Part shown: piece after piece, positions 53,021-62,359 of the stretch | Layout: the number at the start of each line of letters is the position of its first letter | How positions within the stretch are numbered: position 1 is the stretch's first letter | DNA from: an uncultured Acidobacteriota bacterium | GTDB taxonomy: Bacteria; Acidobacteriota; Polarisedimenticolia; Polarisedimenticolales; JAIQFR01 | Direction: 5' to 3' | Assembly: GCA_937864465.1 (NCBI GenBank) | Contig: CALMJU010000099.1 | Location: 40,879 to 104,878 of the forward strand | DNA length: 64,000 nt | Program-made: the position numbers and the translations under genes | Notes under the pieces: model-generated | What the model was told of the DNA's origin: nothing | Database searches by the model: none | Seen by the model: the letters and a program-made list of their open reading frames with translations, nothing else

Positions 53021-53554
53021 ATGGGCCAAGCCGCCCGGGACATCATGAACCGGGACGTCATCTGCGTGTCGGAGACGACGGACCTTCGCGACCTGGCGAA
53101 GCTCTTTCTCGAGAAGGGGATCACCGGCGCGCCGGTCCTGGACGCGGAAGGCGACCTGGTAGGGGTGATCTCGCAGACCGACCTGCTCTATTACCAGCTC
53201 TCCCGAGGAGACGAGCTCATGCTCGACTCCGATTTCTACCAGAAGGTGAAGGTCGAGGGGCGGCACGTGCCCACCGGCTTCCAGGTCGAGGATTCGAATA
53301 CGCAGAGGGTCTCCGACCTGATGACGCCGGTCGTGCACTCCGTCCGCGAGTCGGCGTCGATCGAGTCGATCGCGCGCATGATGACGCGGCGGCACATCCA
53401 TCGCGTGATCGTGCGGAAGGGCCGCAAGGCGGCCGGGATCATCTCGGCCCTGGACGTGCTCAAGGTCCTGGCGCGGCCGGATCGCGCTCGCCGCGGGCGA
53501 GGGGGGAAGGAGGCGGCGAAGGGAGCGGGGAGGACGGGAGCCCGCCGCCGCTGA
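53021..53554 (+). CDS. two-CBS-domain protein
   Basis: A 177-residue protein made almost entirely of a CBS pair: ARDIMNRDVICVSETTDLRD ... GITGAPVLDAEGDLVGVIS (first) and VSDLMTPVVHSVRESASIES ... HRVIVRKGRKAAGIISALDVLK (second), separated by an acidic stretch. CBS pairs bind adenine nucleotides or related ligands and report energy state. The C-terminal tail is Arg/Lys/Gly-rich. ATG 53021 has GGAGG 7 nt upstream; longer readings would start at or before the promoter. It lies 90 nt before maeB and may regulate it or another enzyme; no fused effector is present. Confidence 0.9.
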   Translation: MGQAARDIMNRDVICVSETTDLRDLAKLFLEKGITGAPVLDAEGDLVGVISQTDLLYYQLSRGDELMLDSDFYQKVKVEGRHVPTGFQVEDSNTQRVSDLMTPVVHSVRESASIESIARMMTRRHIHRVIVRKGRKAAGIISALDVLKVLARPDRARRGRGGKEAAKGAGRTGARRR

Positions 53555-53644
53555 ATCGGCCGGGCCGGTGACAGACGGGCGCGCCTCGGCGGTCCGGCGG
53601 AGCCTCCGCGGGCGTCGGGGCGCAACTCAATAAGGACGGGAGCC

Positions 53645-55945
53645 ATGATCATCCGAGACACGGACGCGCTCGACTACCACGCTGGGCAACGCCCGGGGAA
53701 ACTCGAGGTCGTGCCGTCGAAGCCCTGCCTGACGCAGCGGGACCTCTCGATGGCGTACACGCCGGGCGTGGCCATTCCCTGCCTGAGGATCCAGGAGAAC
53801 CCGGAAGACGCCTTCCGGTACACGGGGAAGGGGAACCTCGTCGCGGTAATCAGCAACGGGACGGCGGTGCTCGGTCTCGGGGACATCGGAGCCATGGCCG
53901 GCAAGCCCGTGATGGAGGGGAAGGGGGTCCTCTTCAAGCGGTTCGCGGACGTGGACGTCTTCGACATCGAGATCGACACCCACGATCCCGACGAGATCAT
54001 CCGCTGCGTGAAGCTGCTGGAGCCCACGTTCGGGGGGATCAACCTCGAGGACATCAAGGCTCCGGAGTGCTTCCACATCGAGGAGACGCTGAAGCGGGAG
54101 ATGGGGATCCCCGTGTTCCACGACGACCAGCACGGGACCGCGATCATCAGCGGCGCCGCTCTCCTCAACGCCGTCGAGATCGTGGGCAAGGACATCCGGA
54201 AGGTCCGCGTGGTCTTCTGCGGCGCGGGCGCGGCCGGGATCGCGTGCGCCAACATGTACGTGGCCCTGGGCGTGGATCCCGCGAACGTGCTCATGGTGGA
54301 CAGCAAGGGCGTCCTCCACCAGGGGCGCGAGAAGATGAACCCGTACAAGGAGAAGTATCGCCGGAAGACCGACTGCAAGGACCTCGCCGACGCCATGAAG
54401 GACGCGGACGTGTTCGTGGGCGTCTCGGTGAAGGGGATGGTCAAGCCGGAGATGGTCCGCTCGATGGCGAAGGACCCGATCATCTTCGCCATGGCGAACC
54501 CGGATCCGGAGATCACGTACCCCGACGCGAAGGGTGCTCGCCCCGACGTGATCATGGCCACCGGCCGTTCCGACTACCCGAACCAGGTGAACAACGTGCT
54601 CGGGTTCCCGTTCATCTTCCGGGGAGCCCTTGACGTCCGCGCGCGCGCGATCAACGACGAGATGAAGATCGCGGCGGCGCACGCCCTCGCGGCACTCGCC
54701 AAGCAGGACGTGCCCGACATCGTCGTGAAGGCGTACGGAGGCGAGCACTTCTCCTTCGGACGCGATTACATCATCCCGAAGCCGTTCGACCCCCGCGTCC
54801 TCACCTGGGAGGCGCCCGCGGTCGCCAAGGCGGCCGTCCGGACGGGCGTGGCCGCGCGTCCGATCGAGGACTGGGACGAGTACGTCGCCGTCCTCGAGCG
54901 CCGGATCCTCGGGAAGAGCCGCGAAGTGATGCGGGTCGTCCGGCAGAAGGCGATCAAGAGCGAGCCGCGGCGAATCGTCTTCCCGGAGGGGGACGAGGAG
55001 AAGGTGCTGCGGGCGTGCCAGCAGATCCTGGACGACAAGATCGCGACCCCGGTCCTCCTCGGCGACGGCGACGCCATCCGCGCGCAGGCGCAACGGCTGG
55101 GGCTCGATCTCGGCGGCATCCAGCTGGTCGATCCCCGCGGTCACGCCAAGCGCGAGGATTACGAGAAGAAGCTGTACGAGATCCGGAAGCGGACCGGCGT
55201 CACACCGTTCGAGGCGAAGCGGCTCATGGGAGACCCGCTGCACTTCGGCGTGATGATGGTGTGCGCAGGCGACGCGGACGGGCTGGTGTGCGGCCTGAAC
55301 CGGTCCTATCCCGACACGATCCGCCCGGCGCTCCAGATCATCCGGCTCAAGGAAGGGGTGACCCGGGTCGCGGGGATGTACTGCATGGTGCTGAGGGACA
55401 AGGTGCTGTTCTTCGCCGACGCGACGGTCAACATCGACCCGACCGCGGAGCAGCTCGCGGAGATCGCGATCATGGCCTCGATCATCACGAAGGAAGATTT
55501 CGGGATCGATCCGAGGGTCGCGATGCTCAGCTTCAGCAACTTCGGTTCGGTGCACCACGCGTTCTCGGAGAAGGTGCGGAGGGCGACCGAGATCGTGCGG
55601 GCCGTCCGGCCCGATCTCGTGGTGGACGGAGAGATGGCGGCCGACACCGCGCTCGTTCCGGAGCTCTCCGCGACGACCTTCCCGCACTCGGCGATCCAGG
55701 GAGACGCGAACGTCCTCATCTTCCCGGACCTCCAGTCCGGCAACGTGGCGTACAAGCTGGTGCAGCACCTCGCGGGCGCGGAAGTGATCGGCCCGATCCT
55801 GATGGGGCTGAACCGCCCGGTCAACGTCCTCAACCACTACTCGTCGGTCAGCGAGATCGTCAACATCACGGCGATCACCGCAACCATGTCGCTGCGCGCG
55901 GACCAGCCGGTGCTTCCGAGCCGTCCGGCGGCGGGGGCGCGCTGA
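53645..55945 (+). CDS. maeB: MaeB-type malic enzyme with phosphotransacetylase-like domain
   Basis: A 766-residue protein. Residues 1 to about 430 are a complete malic enzyme (catalytic Tyr in [26 protein letters not shown] with the catalytic Lys, DDQHGTAI, dinucleotide fold [17 protein letters not shown]). From about 440 it carries a phosphate-acetyltransferase-like domain ([17 protein letters not shown] ... [20 protein letters not shown]), which in MaeB is regulatory and binds acetyl-CoA. It converts malate to pyruvate plus NAD(P)H and CO2. The Shine-Dalgarno AGGACGGGAG precedes ATG 53645. It links C4-acid metabolism to reductant supply. Confidence 0.95.
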   Translation: MIIRDTDALDYHAGQRPGKLEVVPSKPCLTQRDLSMAYTPGVAIPCLRIQENPEDAFRYTGKGNLVAVISNGTAVLGLGDIGAMAGKPVMEGKGVLFKRFADVDVFDIEIDTHDPDEIIRCVKLLEPTFGGINLEDIKAPECFHIEETLKREMGIPVFHDDQHGTAIISGAALLNAVEIVGKDIRKVRVVFCGAGAAGIACANMYVALGVDPANVLMVDSKGVLHQGREKMNPYKEKYRRKTDCKDLADAMKDADVFVGVSVKGMVKPEMVRSMAKDPIIFAMANPDPEITYPDAKGARPDVIMATGRSDYPNQVNNVLGFPFIFRGALDVRARAINDEMKIAAAHALAALAKQDVPDIVVKAYGGEHFSFGRDYIIPKPFDPRVLTWEAPAVAKAAVRTGVAARPIEDWDEYVAVLERRILGKSREVMRVVRQKAIKSEPRRIVFPEGDEEKVLRACQQILDDKIATPVLLGDGDAIRAQAQRLGLDLGGIQLVDPRGHAKREDYEKKLYEIRKRTGVTPFEAKRLMGDPLHFGVMMVCAGDADGLVCGLNRSYPDTIRPALQIIRLKEGVTRVAGMYCMVLRDKVLFFADATVNIDPTAEQLAEIAIMASIITKEDFGIDPRVAMLSFSNFGSVHHAFSEKVRRATEIVRAVRPDLVVDGEMAADTALVPELSATTFPHSAIQGDANVLIFPDLQSGNVAYKLVQHLAGAEVIGPILMGLNRPVNVLNHYSSVSEIVNITAITATMSLRADQPVLPSRPAAGAR

Positions 55946-56019
55946 TTCCTCGCGCGCCTCGATTCCGTCCCGCGGCGGGGCGGCGAAGCCGCTCCGCCGC
56001 CTCGGGGCGCCCGATCGAG

Positions 56020-58797
56020 ATGAGGAGCCGCTTGATCCGCGTCCTGGTCCTGGCGTTCCTGGCGATCGCCTCCGCGTCCGGCGCGGCCGGGGCGGACGAC
56101 GACACGTGCCTCGGCTGCCACTCGGGCGGGGCGCTGGAGAAGCCCCGCCTCGACGTGAAGACGGCCGTCCTGAGGGCGTCGGTCCACGGCAAGGCGGGTC
56201 TCTCGTGCACCGACTGCCATTCCGATCTCGCCGGCGTCGAGGAGTTCCCGCACGGCAAGGTCGCCGTGGTGAGCTGCGGGAACTGCCACGGCGAGATCTC
56301 GTCGGTCTACGACGGGAGCCTGCACGGCGAGGAGGCGCGGAAGGGGGTCGCCCTGGCGCCGCGGTGCACGACGTGCCACGGCACCCACGACGTGCCGGCG
56401 GTGAGCGACCCCGAGGCGAAGGTCGCGAGGGCACGGATCCCGTTCCTGTGCGGCTCGTGCCACAAGGAGGGGACCCCGGTCACGCGGACCTACGACATTC
56501 CGCAGGACAAGATCCTCGAGCACTACTCCGAGAGCATCCACGGCGAGGGCCTCTTCAAGCGGGGTCTGATCGTCAGCGCGGTTTGCATCGATTGCCACAC
56601 CTCCCACAACCTCCTGCCCCACACGGACCCGCGCTCGAGCATCCACCGCGACAACGTGGCCAAGACGTGCGAGAAGTGCCACGCGCAGATCGAGCGCGTC
56701 CACCAGAAGGTGATCCGGGGGGAGCTCTGGCAGAAGTCCCCGGACCGGGTTCCGGTATGCGTGGACTGCCACCAGCCGCACCGGGTCCGCAGGGTGTTCT
56801 ACGACACGGGGATCTCGGACGACCAGTGCATGCGGTGCCACGGGAACCCCGCGTTGACCGCCGACCGCGGCTCCGGTCCGGTATCGCTGTACGTGAATCC
56901 GTCCGAGGTCCACGGCTCGATCCACCGGAACACCCGCTGCGCGCAGTGCCACACCGGCGCGGACCCGACCGCGAAGGTCCGCCCGTGCGAGACGATCCGG
57001 ACCCGCGTCGACTGCTCGATCTGCCACGCCGAGATCGCGAGGACGTACGCGACCAGCACTCACGGCGTTCTCGCGGAGCGAGGGGACCCGAACGCACCGG
57101 TTTGCCGGGACTGCCACGGCGTCCACGCCACGAGGAGCCGGAAGGATCTGGCGTCGCCCACGTTTCCCACGGCGGTTCCGACGCTGTGCGGGAAGTGCCA
57201 CCGCGAGGGGAACCGGGCGGCGGTGCGCTACCGCGGCGACGAGCGCCGGGTCGTCGAGAACTACGTCGAGTCGATTCACGGGAAGGGGCTGCTGAACAGC
57301 GGGCTCGTGACCACGGCGAAGTGCACGGACTGCCACACCGCGCACCACGTGCTTCCGCACTCCGACCCGGTCTCGAGCGTGAATGCCGGCAACCTCCCGA
57401 CGACGTGCGGACGCTGCCATACGGGGATCTACGAGACGTTCCAGCGGAGCATCCACTCGCCCGCCGTGTCGCGGAGCGATGAGAAGCTGCCGACCTGCTA
57501 CGACTGCCACACGTCGCACCAGATCGTCCGGCACGACACCGACAAGTTCAAGCTCGCCATCATGGGCCAGTGCGGGAAGTGCCATCGGGACGTCACCGAG
57601 ACCTACTTCGAGACCTACCACGGGAAGGTGTCGGAGCTCGGGGGGGTGACGACGGCGAAGTGCTACGACTGCCACGGGTCGCACGACATCCTGCCGCCGA
57701 TCGATCCCGGCTCCCGGCTGTCGCGCCAGAACATCGTGAAGACGTGCGGGCAAGAGGGGTGCCACCCGGGCGCGCACCGGCGGTTCGCGGGATACCTCAC
57801 GCACGCCACGCACCATGACCGGCACAAGTACCCGTGGCTCTTCTGGTCGTTCTGGTTCATGACCACGCTGCTCGTGGGGACCCTCACCGTGTTCGGCGTC
57901 CACACGCTCCTGTGGCTCCCGAGGTCCTGGCAGCTCATGAAGCGCCGGAAGACGATCGAGGCGGCGCCCCACGGGAAGGAGTATCGCCGGTTCCCGATGC
58001 TCTACCGGGTGCAGCACCTGATGGTGATCGTGAGCTTCATCGGGCTCGCGGTCACGGGGATGTGCCTGAAGTTCTCCTACCTTCCGTGGGCCCGGTGGAT
58101 CGCCGCAGCCCTCGGCGGGTTCGAGTCGGCGGGGTTCATCCACAGGGTCTGCGCGATCATCACGTTCGCCTACTTCGGCATCCATTTCTGGGACCTGGTG
58201 CGCAAGAAGCGCGCCTCGGGAAAGAGTTGGGTGCTGTTCATCTTCGGACGGGACTCCATGATCCCGAACGCCGACGACTGGCGGGACCTCGTCGGCACCT
58301 TCCGCTGGTTCCTCGGGCTGGGCCCCAGGCCCGCGTACGGCCGCTGGACGTACTGGGAGAAGTTCGACTACCTCGCGGTGTTCTGGGGGGTGGCGGTGAT
58401 CGGGGCCACGGGGCTGATGCTGTGGTTCCCCGAGGCCTTCACCTACATCCTCCCGGGGTGGTTCATCAACGTGGCGACCATCGTGCATTCGGACGAGGCC
58501 CTCCTGGCGACCGGGTTCATCTTCACGATCCACTTCTTCAACACGCATTTCCGGCCGGACCGATTTCCGATGGACCCCGTGATCTTCACGGGGAGGATCC
58601 CCGTGGAGGAGTTGCGCGAGGACCGGGGGAGGGAGTACGAGGATCTCGTGCGCACGGGGAGACTCGACGAGAACCTGGTCGACCCGCTCCCTCCGGCGGT
58701 GGTGCGCGGCTTCCGGATCTTCGGCGCCGCGGCCCTGGCCGCCGGAATCGGGTTGATTCTGCTGATCGTCTGGGCGGAGATTTTCGGGTACCGCTGA
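56020..58797 (+). CDS. CbcL-like fusion: about 19-haem cytochrome c plus b-type membrane domain
   Basis: A 925-residue fusion. After a signal peptide (about 1-24) there are 18 CXXCH motifs and one CX4CH (TCGQEGCHPG, about residue 580). Then six predicted membrane helices (about 605-630, 665-690, 705-730, 785-808, 820-845, 895-920) with His in RVQHLMV, GFIHRVCA, FGIHFWD and VHSDEALLATGFIFTIHFF, the pattern of HydC/FdnI-type dihaem b cytochromes. This is the layout of Geobacter CbcL (nine-haem c plus b domain), a quinol oxidase for low-potential Fe(III) reduction, but with twice the haems. ATG 56020 is weakly preceded; TTG 56032 is an alternative. Confidence 0.92.
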   Translation: MRSRLIRVLVLAFLAIASASGAAGADDDTCLGCHSGGALEKPRLDVKTAVLRASVHGKAGLSCTDCHSDLAGVEEFPHGKVAVVSCGNCHGEISSVYDGSLHGEEARKGVALAPRCTTCHGTHDVPAVSDPEAKVARARIPFLCGSCHKEGTPVTRTYDIPQDKILEHYSESIHGEGLFKRGLIVSAVCIDCHTSHNLLPHTDPRSSIHRDNVAKTCEKCHAQIERVHQKVIRGELWQKSPDRVPVCVDCHQPHRVRRVFYDTGISDDQCMRCHGNPALTADRGSGPVSLYVNPSEVHGSIHRNTRCAQCHTGADPTAKVRPCETIRTRVDCSICHAEIARTYATSTHGVLAERGDPNAPVCRDCHGVHATRSRKDLASPTFPTAVPTLCGKCHREGNRAAVRYRGDERRVVENYVESIHGKGLLNSGLVTTAKCTDCHTAHHVLPHSDPVSSVNAGNLPTTCGRCHTGIYETFQRSIHSPAVSRSDEKLPTCYDCHTSHQIVRHDTDKFKLAIMGQCGKCHRDVTETYFETYHGKVSELGGVTTAKCYDCHGSHDILPPIDPGSRLSRQNIVKTCGQEGCHPGAHRRFAGYLTHATHHDRHKYPWLFWSFWFMTTLLVGTLTVFGVHTLLWLPRSWQLMKRRKTIEAAPHGKEYRRFPMLYRVQHLMVIVSFIGLAVTGMCLKFSYLPWARWIAAALGGFESAGFIHRVCAIITFAYFGIHFWDLVRKKRASGKSWVLFIFGRDSMIPNADDWRDLVGTFRWFLGLGPRPAYGRWTYWEKFDYLAVFWGVAVIGATGLMLWFPEAFTYILPGWFINVATIVHSDEALLATGFIFTIHFFNTHFRPDRFPMDPVIFTGRIPVEELREDRGREYEDLVRTGRLDENLVDPLPPAVVRGFRIFGAAALAAGIGLILLIVWAEIFGYR

Positions 58798-58820
58798 GGA
58801 GGCGACGTGAGAGACGAACG

Positions 58821-60041
58821 ATGAGGGCCCGCCGCGCTTGGCTCGCGGCGATCGCCGCGGCGGCGCTGGCCGCCTGGGCTGCGCCCGCGGCGGCGGGGCC
58901 GGCAGACGAGGACTGCCTCGCCTGCCATTCCGGGGGCGCGCTGGACGACGCGAAGCTCGACGTGGACGCCAAGATACTGGGGGCGTCCGCCCACGCGGGG
59001 ATGTCGTGCACGGACTGCCACGCGGATCTGGCGGGGGCGGATCTTCCCCACGGCACGACGGGGCCGGCGGCATGCGGGAGCTGTCACGAGGAGGAGGCCC
59101 GGGCGGTGGAGCGGTCCGCGCACCGGCAGGACGATCCCGACTCTCCGCGCTGCTGGTCCTGCCACGGGGGCCACGATGTGCGGAGGGTATCGGCCGAGGA
59201 CTCGCGAACCGCGCCGCTCCTCCAGGACCGCACCTGCCTGGGCTGCCACGCGAACCCGGAGATCGCGGGGAGACACGCTCTTCCGGTCCGGGAGTCGGCA
59301 GAGGACTTCGAGCAGAGCGTGCACTATCGCGCGCTCCTGGGAGGGAACCCGGCGGCGCCTAGCTGCACGACGTGCCACGGAGCCCACGACAACGTGTCGC
59401 ACAAGGACCCGGACTCGCCGATCGCCCGACCGAACGTCGCCTCGACCTGCGGGATGTGCCATGCGGAGATCGCGCAGGAGTTCGCGGAAAGCGTGCACGG
59501 GAAGGTCCTGGCGGAGGGGAACCCGGACGTGCCGACCTGCACGGGATGCCACGCCGAGCACGCGATCCGAGGGCCGAAGGATCCGCGGTCGCCGGTCCAC
59601 CCGTCGCACATCGCCACGACCTGCTCTCACTGCCACGAGAACGAGAGGCTCGCCAGGGAGTACGGGATCGCGTCCGCGCGGCTCCGGACGTTCGTCGGCT
59701 CCTACCACGGGGCCGCGAGCCGGTTCGGGGACTCCACGGTCGCCAACTGCGCCTCGTGCCACGGGTCCCACGGCATCCGTCCGTCGAGCGACCCGAGGTC
59801 GAGCATTCACCCCTCCAACCTCGCCCGGACCTGCGGGACGTGCCACCCGCAAGCGGGGCTCAACTTCGCCACGGGGAAGATCCACGTGCGTGACCTTCCG
59901 GAAGACAACTACTGGGCCTGGCTCGTCCGGCGAACGTACGTCTCGCTCATCTGGGCGGTCATCGGGGGGTTCGTCGCCCTGATCGCGGTGGACCTGTGGT
60001 GGAGGTTTCGGACGCGGCGATCGAGGAGGGGCGAGGCATGA
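58821..60041 (+). CDS. membrane-anchored 11-haem c-type cytochrome
   Basis: A 406-residue protein: signal peptide (about 1-25), 11 CXXCH motifs and one C-terminal membrane helix (about 372-393, VSLIWAVIGGFVALIAVDLWW) with a basic cytoplasmic end. Its first five motif regions align with the start of the 925-residue fusion (DEDCLACHSGGALDDAKLDV against DDDTCLGCHSGGALEKPRLDV), so the genes are paralogues. The stop overlaps the cytochrome b start (ATGA). With that partner it should form a two-subunit quinol:cytochrome oxidoreductase facing the periplasm. Confidence 0.93.
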   Translation: MRARRAWLAAIAAAALAAWAAPAAAGPADEDCLACHSGGALDDAKLDVDAKILGASAHAGMSCTDCHADLAGADLPHGTTGPAACGSCHEEEARAVERSAHRQDDPDSPRCWSCHGGHDVRRVSAEDSRTAPLLQDRTCLGCHANPEIAGRHALPVRESAEDFEQSVHYRALLGGNPAAPSCTTCHGAHDNVSHKDPDSPIARPNVASTCGMCHAEIAQEFAESVHGKVLAEGNPDVPTCTGCHAEHAIRGPKDPRSPVHPSHIATTCSHCHENERLAREYGIASARLRTFVGSYHGAASRFGDSTVANCASCHGSHGIRPSSDPRSSIHPSNLARTCGTCHPQAGLNFATGKIHVRDLPEDNYWAWLVRRTYVSLIWAVIGGFVALIAVDLWWRFRTRRSRRGEA

Positions 60042-60913
60042 GCGACGGCAGGCACGCGTCCTCGCCGTTCATCGGCGACGACGAGATCTTTGTCCGGATG
60101 ACGCTGCAGCAGCGGCTCCAGCACTTCCTCACGATCGTGACCTTCGTCACGCTCGTCGTCACGGGCTTCCCTTTGATCTATCCGGAGTGGCCGATCTGGT
60201 CCTGGATCGGGCTCGGCGAGAGGTCGTTCGCGCTCCGCTCCCTCCTCCACCGGATCGCCGGGACGGGCCTGATCGCGGCGAGCCTGTGGCACGTCGTGTA
60301 CGTGATGGCGACGGAGGAGGGGGCGCGCTTCTTCCGCGAGATGCTGCCGAAGGCGATCGACATCTGGCAGCTCGTCGAGGCGGTCGGATACCAGCTCGGG
60401 CTCACGGAGACGCTCTACCGGCGCGGGAGGCTGCGCGGCTTCCTGGATCGCCGGCCGTGGTGGAGGTTCCGGGAGCCGCCGGCCTACGGGAAGTACAACT
60501 GGATCGAGAAGTTCGAGTACCTCGCGATCGTGTGGGGCAACATCGTGATGATCGTCTCGGGGCTGTGCCTGTGGTTCTTCGAGGCGGCCTTCGCGATCTT
60601 CCCGAAACCGGTCATGGACATCGTCAAGCTCGTGCACGGGTTCGAGGCGACGCTCGCGTTCCTGGCGATCGTCATCTGGCACATGTACTGCGTCCACCTC
60701 AACCCCGAGGCGTTCCCGATGAGCCGAATGTGGCTCGACGGGAAGATCTCCGGTAAGCTGCTTCGTCACCACTACCCGGGCTGGTACCGGGAGATCGAGG
60801 CCGAGCGCCTCGAGAAGAGGCGGCTCGAGACCGCGCTCCACTGGTACGACCGCGAGAAGCCGCCCGGATGGGAGGGACCGAGGGGTGTCGCCGGCGCCGG
60901 AGGGGAAGGGTAG
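60038..60913 (+). CDS. HydC/FdnI-like cytochrome b membrane subunit
   Basis: A 291-residue integral membrane protein with four predicted helices carrying haem-ligand His: RLQHFLTIVTFVTLVVTGF, LLHRIAGTGLIAASLWHVVYV, the YLAIVWGNIVMIVSGLCLWFF helix, and LVHGFEATLAFLAIVIWHMY. It is homologous to the C-terminal domain of the 925-residue fusion, including GKYNWIEKFEYLAI against GRWTYWEKFDYLAV and the HLNPEAFPM against RPDRFPMDP segments. It oxidises or reduces quinone and exchanges electrons with the 11-haem subunit whose gene it overlaps by 4 nt. Confidence 0.93.
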   Translation: MSDGRHASSPFIGDDEIFVRMTLQQRLQHFLTIVTFVTLVVTGFPLIYPEWPIWSWIGLGERSFALRSLLHRIAGTGLIAASLWHVVYVMATEEGARFFREMLPKAIDIWQLVEAVGYQLGLTETLYRRGRLRGFLDRRPWWRFREPPAYGKYNWIEKFEYLAIVWGNIVMIVSGLCLWFFEAAFAIFPKPVMDIVKLVHGFEATLAFLAIVIWHMYCVHLNPEAFPMSRMWLDGKISGKLLRHHYPGWYREIEAERLEKRRLETALHWYDREKPPGWEGPRGVAGAGGEG

Positions 60914-61538
60914 GCGGGTCGAGAGCGCCGCGCGCGGCGCCCTGGCGATCGTCCTGGGCGGGATCGCCCTGGGGCTCGTCTTCAACGGGATGGGCAGGAC
61001 GGGGCGGCCGCCCCGAGGCCTCGAGTGGATCGCCAGGCCGGCGGTGCTCCCGACCCTGGAGGGCTCGGGGGGGCCCCCGGTCGAGCCATCCCCTCCTGCG
61101 GACGCGGGTTCCCGGCCGGGGTCCTCCGGGGAGCCCGCCGAGCCGCAAGGCGATCTGCCGGAGATCCCGGAGCTGGACCAGCCGATTCAGGCCCAGCTGC
61201 CGACCGTCAAGAGGCTCTTCGACGCGAAGGCCGCCCTCTTCGTCGACGCGCGCGAGCCGGAGGACTATGGCGCCGGCCACCTGCCGGGCTCGATCAATCT
61301 TCCCTTCGACAAATCGGTGGCCGACCCCGAGACGGTCGAGAGGGTGGACGCCGGCGGGAGGCCGGTCGTGGTTTACTGCGAGGGGTTCCCCTGCGAGGTA
61401 TCCACGCAGGTGGCGTGGGCCTTCGTCCAGGCCGGGCACCGGCGCGTGCTCGTCTACACCGGCGGGTTCGGAGAGTGGGCCGGCGCCGGCTATCCTGTCG
61501 CGAGGGGTGGAGGGAGCGCGGAGGGGGCGAACCGATGA
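60885..61538 (+). CDS. membrane-anchored rhodanese-domain protein
   Basis: A 217-residue protein with an N-terminal membrane helix (about 18-36), a Pro/Ser/Gly-rich linker (about 55-95) and a rhodanese domain (FVDAREPEDYGAGHLPGSINL ... VVVYCEGFPCEVSTQVAWAF). The active-site Cys is the one in VVYCEGFPCE; a second Cys five residues on is unusual and could form a disulphide with it. The domain faces the periplasm by topology. GTG 60885 overlaps the cytochrome b gene by 29 nt and the stop overlaps the next start, so it belongs to the same transcript. Confidence 0.87.
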   Translation: MSPAPEGKGRRVESAARGALAIVLGGIALGLVFNGMGRTGRPPRGLEWIARPAVLPTLEGSGGPPVEPSPPADAGSRPGSSGEPAEPQGDLPEIPELDQPIQAQLPTVKRLFDAKAALFVDAREPEDYGAGHLPGSINLPFDKSVADPETVERVDAGGRPVVVYCEGFPCEVSTQVAWAFVQAGHRRVLVYTGGFGEWAGAGYPVARGGGSAEGANR

Positions 61539-61972
61539 GCGTCCTGCTCCGGCTCCTCTCGCGTTCCCCTGCGATCCGTCTCGGCCAGATCGTGATCGGG
61601 GGAATCTTCGTCGTGGCCGCGCTCAGCAAGATCGGGGACGTCGCGGCCCTCGCGACGCAGGTTCACAACTTCCGGATCGTGCCGATCTGGAGCGAGAACC
61701 TGATCGCGATGACGCTGCCGTGGATCGAGCTGCTGGCGGCGCTGGCGCTCCTCGCCGGGTACCGCGCCCGCGGGGGAGCCTGGGTCGTCGCCGCGCTCCT
61801 GGCGGCGTTCACGGCCGGCGTGGCGCTGGCCATGGCGCGCGGCTTCGACTTCGAATGCGGCTGCTTCGGGACGGCCGACCGGACGAGGGTCGGCGCGCTG
61901 AAGGTCGCGGAGAATCTGGCGATGCTGGCCGTGGCGGTCCTGGCCGCGCGCCGCCCAGCGGAGACCGACTAG
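61535..61972 (+). CDS. DoxX/MauE-like small membrane protein
   Basis: A 145-residue protein with four predicted helices and the DoxX/MauE layout (VIGGIFVVAALSKIGDVAAL, WIELLAALALLAGYR). A Cys pair in GFDFECGCFGTAD (about residues 107-109) is typical of MauE relatives, which are linked to disulphide handling during cofactor-protein maturation. Last gene of the inner-membrane cytochrome operon; it starts on the rhodanese stop (ATGA) and its stop interlocks with that of rpsT. Confidence 0.86.
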   Translation: MSVLLRLLSRSPAIRLGQIVIGGIFVVAALSKIGDVAALATQVHNFRIVPIWSENLIAMTLPWIELLAALALLAGYRARGGAWVVAALLAAFTAGVALAMARGFDFECGCFGTADRTRVGALKVAENLAMLAVAVLAARRPAETD

Positions 61973-62250
61973 GCGCCCTTCTTGGAGGCCTTCGCGCGGT
62001 TCACCGCGCGCGCGAGCCGCGACTTCAGGCGATCCGCCTTCCTCGCGTGGATCACGCCGTGCTTCGCCGACCGGTCGACGAGCGCGAGCGTCTTGGGAAG
62101 GGCGGCCTCCGCCGTGGACGCGTCGCCCGTCTCCGCGGCCTGCCGGGTCTTCTTCACGACGGTCCGGAGGCGGGAACGGTGCCGACGGTTGCGGTCCCGA
62201 CGCTTGAGGTCCTGGTGGTGCTTCTTCAGAGCGGACTTGTGCGAAGCCAT
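61969..62250 (-). CDS. rpsT: 30S ribosomal protein S20
   Basis: A 93-residue, Lys/Arg/Ala-rich all-helical protein with the S20 start (MASHKSALKKHHQDLKRRDRN) and end (RLKSRLARAVNRAKASKKGA); length is normal. It binds 16S rRNA helix 44 and the 5' domain during 30S assembly. It is transcribed on the minus strand from its own strong promoter. Its TAG and the TAG of the convergent gene share the palindrome CTAG (61969-61972), with no room for a terminator between them. Confidence 0.96.
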   Translation of the reverse strand: MASHKSALKKHHQDLKRRDRNRRHRSRLRTVVKKTRQAAETGDASTAEAALPKTLALVDRSAKHGVIHARKADRLKSRLARAVNRAKASKKGA

Positions 62251-62313
62251 CTCGATCTCTCACCCCCGAAGCCGGGTGGCGACTCGGCTCGTTTCGGCGG
62301 AACGCGACGGCGG

Positions 62314-62342
62314 ATTCTAGAGGAGCGGGGCCGAATCGTCAA
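62314..62342 (-). promoter_or_regulatory. rpsT promoter
   Basis: On the minus strand: TTGACG (62337-62342), a 17-bp spacer and TAGAAT (62314-62319), each one mismatch from consensus, about 64 nt before the rpsT ATG. Confidence 0.7.
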
Positions 62343-62359
62343 GGGACGGGGGGATCGGC

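Noticed and set aside
55837..59073. Antisense open frame of over 1000 codons opposite the cytochrome genes
   Set aside because: Composition is Arg/Pro/Val-rich with no motif, and it mirrors the real plus-strand genes with clear CXXCH and membrane segments.
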